From: Topomyia yanbarensis
Lineage: Eukaryota > Arthropoda > Insecta > Diptera > Culicidae
Assembly: GCF_030247195.1 (NCBI RefSeq)
Contig: NC_080671.1
Span: 95,739,870 to 95,803,869 of the forward strand
DNA: 64,000 nucleotides
Direction: 5' to 3'
Within the stretch, counting starts at the first letter, position 1. Every line of letters starts with the position of its first letter. Below, piece after piece: positions 61,930 to 64,000 of this stretch. The translations under genes and the position numbers were made by a program. A model generated the notes under the pieces. That model was not told the origin of the DNA. It searched no databases and saw only the letters and a program-made list of their open reading frames with translations.

Positions 61930-62882
61930 CCTGTTACACAATGTTGTCTTCAACATTGAAAAAGCTTTTTCACAAAAGCAATCAAGTTTAGGCGTTTTTC
62001 ACGTTATTGAAGGTGCTTTTGACAACGTGTCTTTCGAATCCATTTTGGAAGCAGCACGCGGCCACGGAGAACCTTCATATATCACGAACTGCATACACGC
62101 AATGCTTAGCAACCGACATCTGTGCTCATCGTTAAGACAAGTAGAGATAAGGAAACTGAGTGTCTACGGATGTCCTCAAGATGGTGTGCTGTCACCACTT
62201 CTATGGAACCTTGTCGCCGATGGCTTGTTGAGGAAACTTAACGACGTATCGTTTCGCCGTTGATTATCATATAATTATCACCGGTAATTGCATTAACACA
62301 CTTTTTGATTTGATGCAATAAGCCTTATGTGTTGTTGAGCAATAGTGTCTTCATGTTGGGCTACCAGTTAATCTAAATAAAACATCAATGGTACTTTTCA
62401 CGCAACGAAGGATTACAACCGGAGCGGACGTCGGGGTAATTCTTGACTCAAAACTTAATTGGACAGCTCACATCGATTTCAGGATCAAGAAAACTTGCAT
62501 GGCCTTCAGCCAATGTAGACGGGCTTTCGGCAAATTTTGGGGAATCAAACCCATTCAGTGGATCTACACAACCATTGTTAGACCAATACTGACATATGGG
62601 TGCCTTATTTGGTGGCTGAAGGGAGAAGCCATGACAATCTAATTAAAGTTAAACCATCTTCAGAGGATGGTCTTGATGGCGATGACTGGTGCGTTCTCGA
62701 CAACACCTATTGCTGCTCTAGAGGCACTCTTGAACATAGAACCACTACATGTGTTTCTGAAGCAAGAAGCACTTTCGTGTGCATGTCGTCTTAAGGTTAC
62801 TGGGCTCTGGAACAGTAACCCAATAGATCGTGTAACTAGCCGTACAAGACTGTGGTCCCAAGTGGTTACTTGGGATGAATAT
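61930..62882 (+). pseudogene. R1-clade LINE reverse transcriptase relic
   Basis: 5'-truncated and plus strand. Order: 'NIEKAFSQKQS', first catalytic box 'EGAFDNVSFESIL' (Asp present), 'YGCPQDGVLSPLLWNLV' (the usual second Gly is Asp), then the catalytic FADD box as 'FAVDY' (one Asp lost), a short deletion, 'VGVILDSKLNWTAHIDFRIK' and the thumb 'IQWIYTTIVRPILTYGCLIW', then 'NIEPLHVFLKQEALS'. Several frameshifts and stops. It ends exactly where a hAT terminus begins (62883), so that element inserted into it. The R1 call is by RT similarity; an Outcast-type relative is possible. Confidence 0.78.
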
Positions 62883-64000
62883 TAGGGTGACCATATCAGA
62901 CCAGGACAGTCGAAAGGGGACTGCCTCTCCACGTTACCTCTTAATCGACTGTGACTTCTCCGTAGGGTTTCGGCAATTTAAAAGTTCTGGGGTATGGAAG
63001 GCCAGAAAGTCTACCATTAGAATTCAATCTCCGGGCACTTTTTCGGATTATTAAACCCCCAGTTCTTGCTACACCACATTCAGCGAAGGTTCCATGCTAT
63101 TTTTGGAAAAATAGCTAGTGGTCTGTACTGGACCAGTGAGGAGTTTTTAGCACTAAATACACGTCATTGAAGTAAAGCAGTAACATCAACGGTCTCAAGT
63201 AGCTTCCATCCGCTATTCCTGATGTAAAAATAAGTACGTGACAATCTTCATCTCTCGATCGGATAGCTAGGACCGAAGCAGCTGCAAATCTACCGTTTAT
63301 TTAAAATCTCATTTTTTAGATTGTTATATGTCAAACAGGGGATATGTTGATATAAATCAATAAATAAATCAGCACGAGATTCCATACTCCCTCTTATGTA
63401 GGATGGTAGACTCGATAGGTTAGTCACTGTTAAGCGTCCAGGCATGAAGCTATATTAATCGTAGATTAGGTACTGTTTGTATTGATCCTGAAAAGGTTCA
63501 CCAGCTCGAAAGAGCGCTCAATGAAGTCATTCCACGATAGCTATTGATGTTTCGCCATTTACCGTTTTAAGGATTGGAAGCATGCTCTCGAATTTCCAGC
63601 AAAAACGAAAAAAATGCCATTGGCAAGATAACTCTAGCAGAAGATGAGTCACCAAAACCTCGATGTGTCTTCTCAGAGACCAAAGGAAATTTTTCTGGTC
63701 TCGGTTTGAACGACGAATTAAGCCGACAAGAAGCTCGTTTCATCGACATTTATATCGGCGTCAGAGTTTGTTCCACAACTGAAATCGGTTGGATTTATTT
63801 GGCTGTCAAATTTGATTACAAATGGACTACACCTTATTCACTCCAACGTACATACGAACGTTCTTTCTCTTTTCAATTTCTATGTAAGAAAAGGAAGTTG
63901 AAAAGAGAACTAACGAGGCACTTTTGAAGGATTAAAAAAGACATCGGATACTATAATTGAGAGATTCAAGTGTATTAAGCTTTGTTTGTCGTATTCTGGT
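62883..64000 (+). mobile_element. hAT-type element, second copy, runs off window
   Basis: Begins TAGGGTGACCATATCAGACC, matching the right end of the hAT at 29821-32302 (reverse complement) for about 75 bp, including 'CCAGGACAGTCGAAAG'. A segment at 63480-63800 also matches the interior of that element (30298-30720) in the same sense relative to the terminus. If correct, the other end and the repeat ATGAATAT lie beyond 64000. Confidence 0.6.
63574..63927 (+). pseudogene. Open frame inside the partial hAT, unassigned
   Basis: A 117-codon frame containing 'PKPRCVFSETKG', which corresponds to 'PKRRCVFSEIPKG' in the interior of the hAT at 29821-32302. Conservation of that short peptide in two copies hints at former coding, but I recognise no transposase motif. 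Confidence 0.3.

Noticed and set aside
63480..63620. LINE reverse transcriptase signature ('SYRGMTSLSALS' on the minus strand)
   Set aside because: The segment is shared between two hAT copies in the same position, no other RT box is nearby, so I treat the resemblance as chance.

Overview
This is AT-rich animal DNA, most likely from a culicine (Aedes-like) mosquito. The support is an I-clade LINE of the kind found in mosquitoes, RTE, R1 and jockey/CR1-like LINE pieces, short tRNA-derived SINEs resembling Feilai, and several copies of a repeat carrying 'ACCGAGGCCCGG' and 'TTTCTNATATAGAAAGG' blocks that I associate with culicine genomes. The species call is inference. I find no host gene that I can defend. 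The window is a layered deposit of transposable elements, and every recognisable coding region belongs to a broken mobile element. There is one 500-base assembly gap (22976-23475). LAYOUT. 1-2489: featureless AT-rich DNA. 2498-5380: a 2.9 kb hAT-type element with CCCGAACCCGAC arrays. 7.4-10 kb: a cluster of palindromic MITEs. 10.3-11.7 kb: an I-clade gag relic next to a 227-bp hAT MITE. 12.4-14.5 kb: a 360-bp MITE and a CpG-rich dispersed repeat. 17.5-21.65 kb: a minus-strand I-clade LINE (gag, RT, RNase H) with two internal deletions and a 511-bp hAT insertion. 21.7-27.9 kb: a culicine repeat family, the gap, about 330-bp degenerate tandem units, a 0.93 kb inverted duplication and three long (TA)n arrays. 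29.4-38.0 kb: two minus-strand R1-clade gag relics, one split by two hAT elements (one of them carrying a nested MITE and SINE), the other split by a Transib-type element. 38.7-39.0 kb: a complete SINE. 43-45 kb: palindromic and subterminal-repeat MITEs. 45.55-47.04 kb: a dead full-length Tc1 element. 47.25-48.68 kb: a foldback element. 49.1-52.66 kb: an RTE relic (with a hAT MITE inside) followed by a 5'-truncated LINE with only two nonsense codons. 52.7-57.5 kb: a 4.7 kb hAT element. 61.9-62.9 kb: an R1-clade RT relic, then the end of another hAT element that runs off the window. HOW IT FITS TOGETHER. Eight insertions have perfect 8-bp target duplications, all with T at position 2, plus hAT-like termini; they make up about 12.3 kb (19%) of the window. 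Nesting gives a relative history: LINE relics are oldest, hAT and Transib elements cut them, and SINEs and small MITEs cut the hATs. The most unusual observation is the Transib-type element at 36168-37034. Its two ends carry the exact heptamer CACAGTG followed by nonamer-like A-rich blocks at spacings of 12 and 23 bp, the geometry of V(D)J recombination signals.
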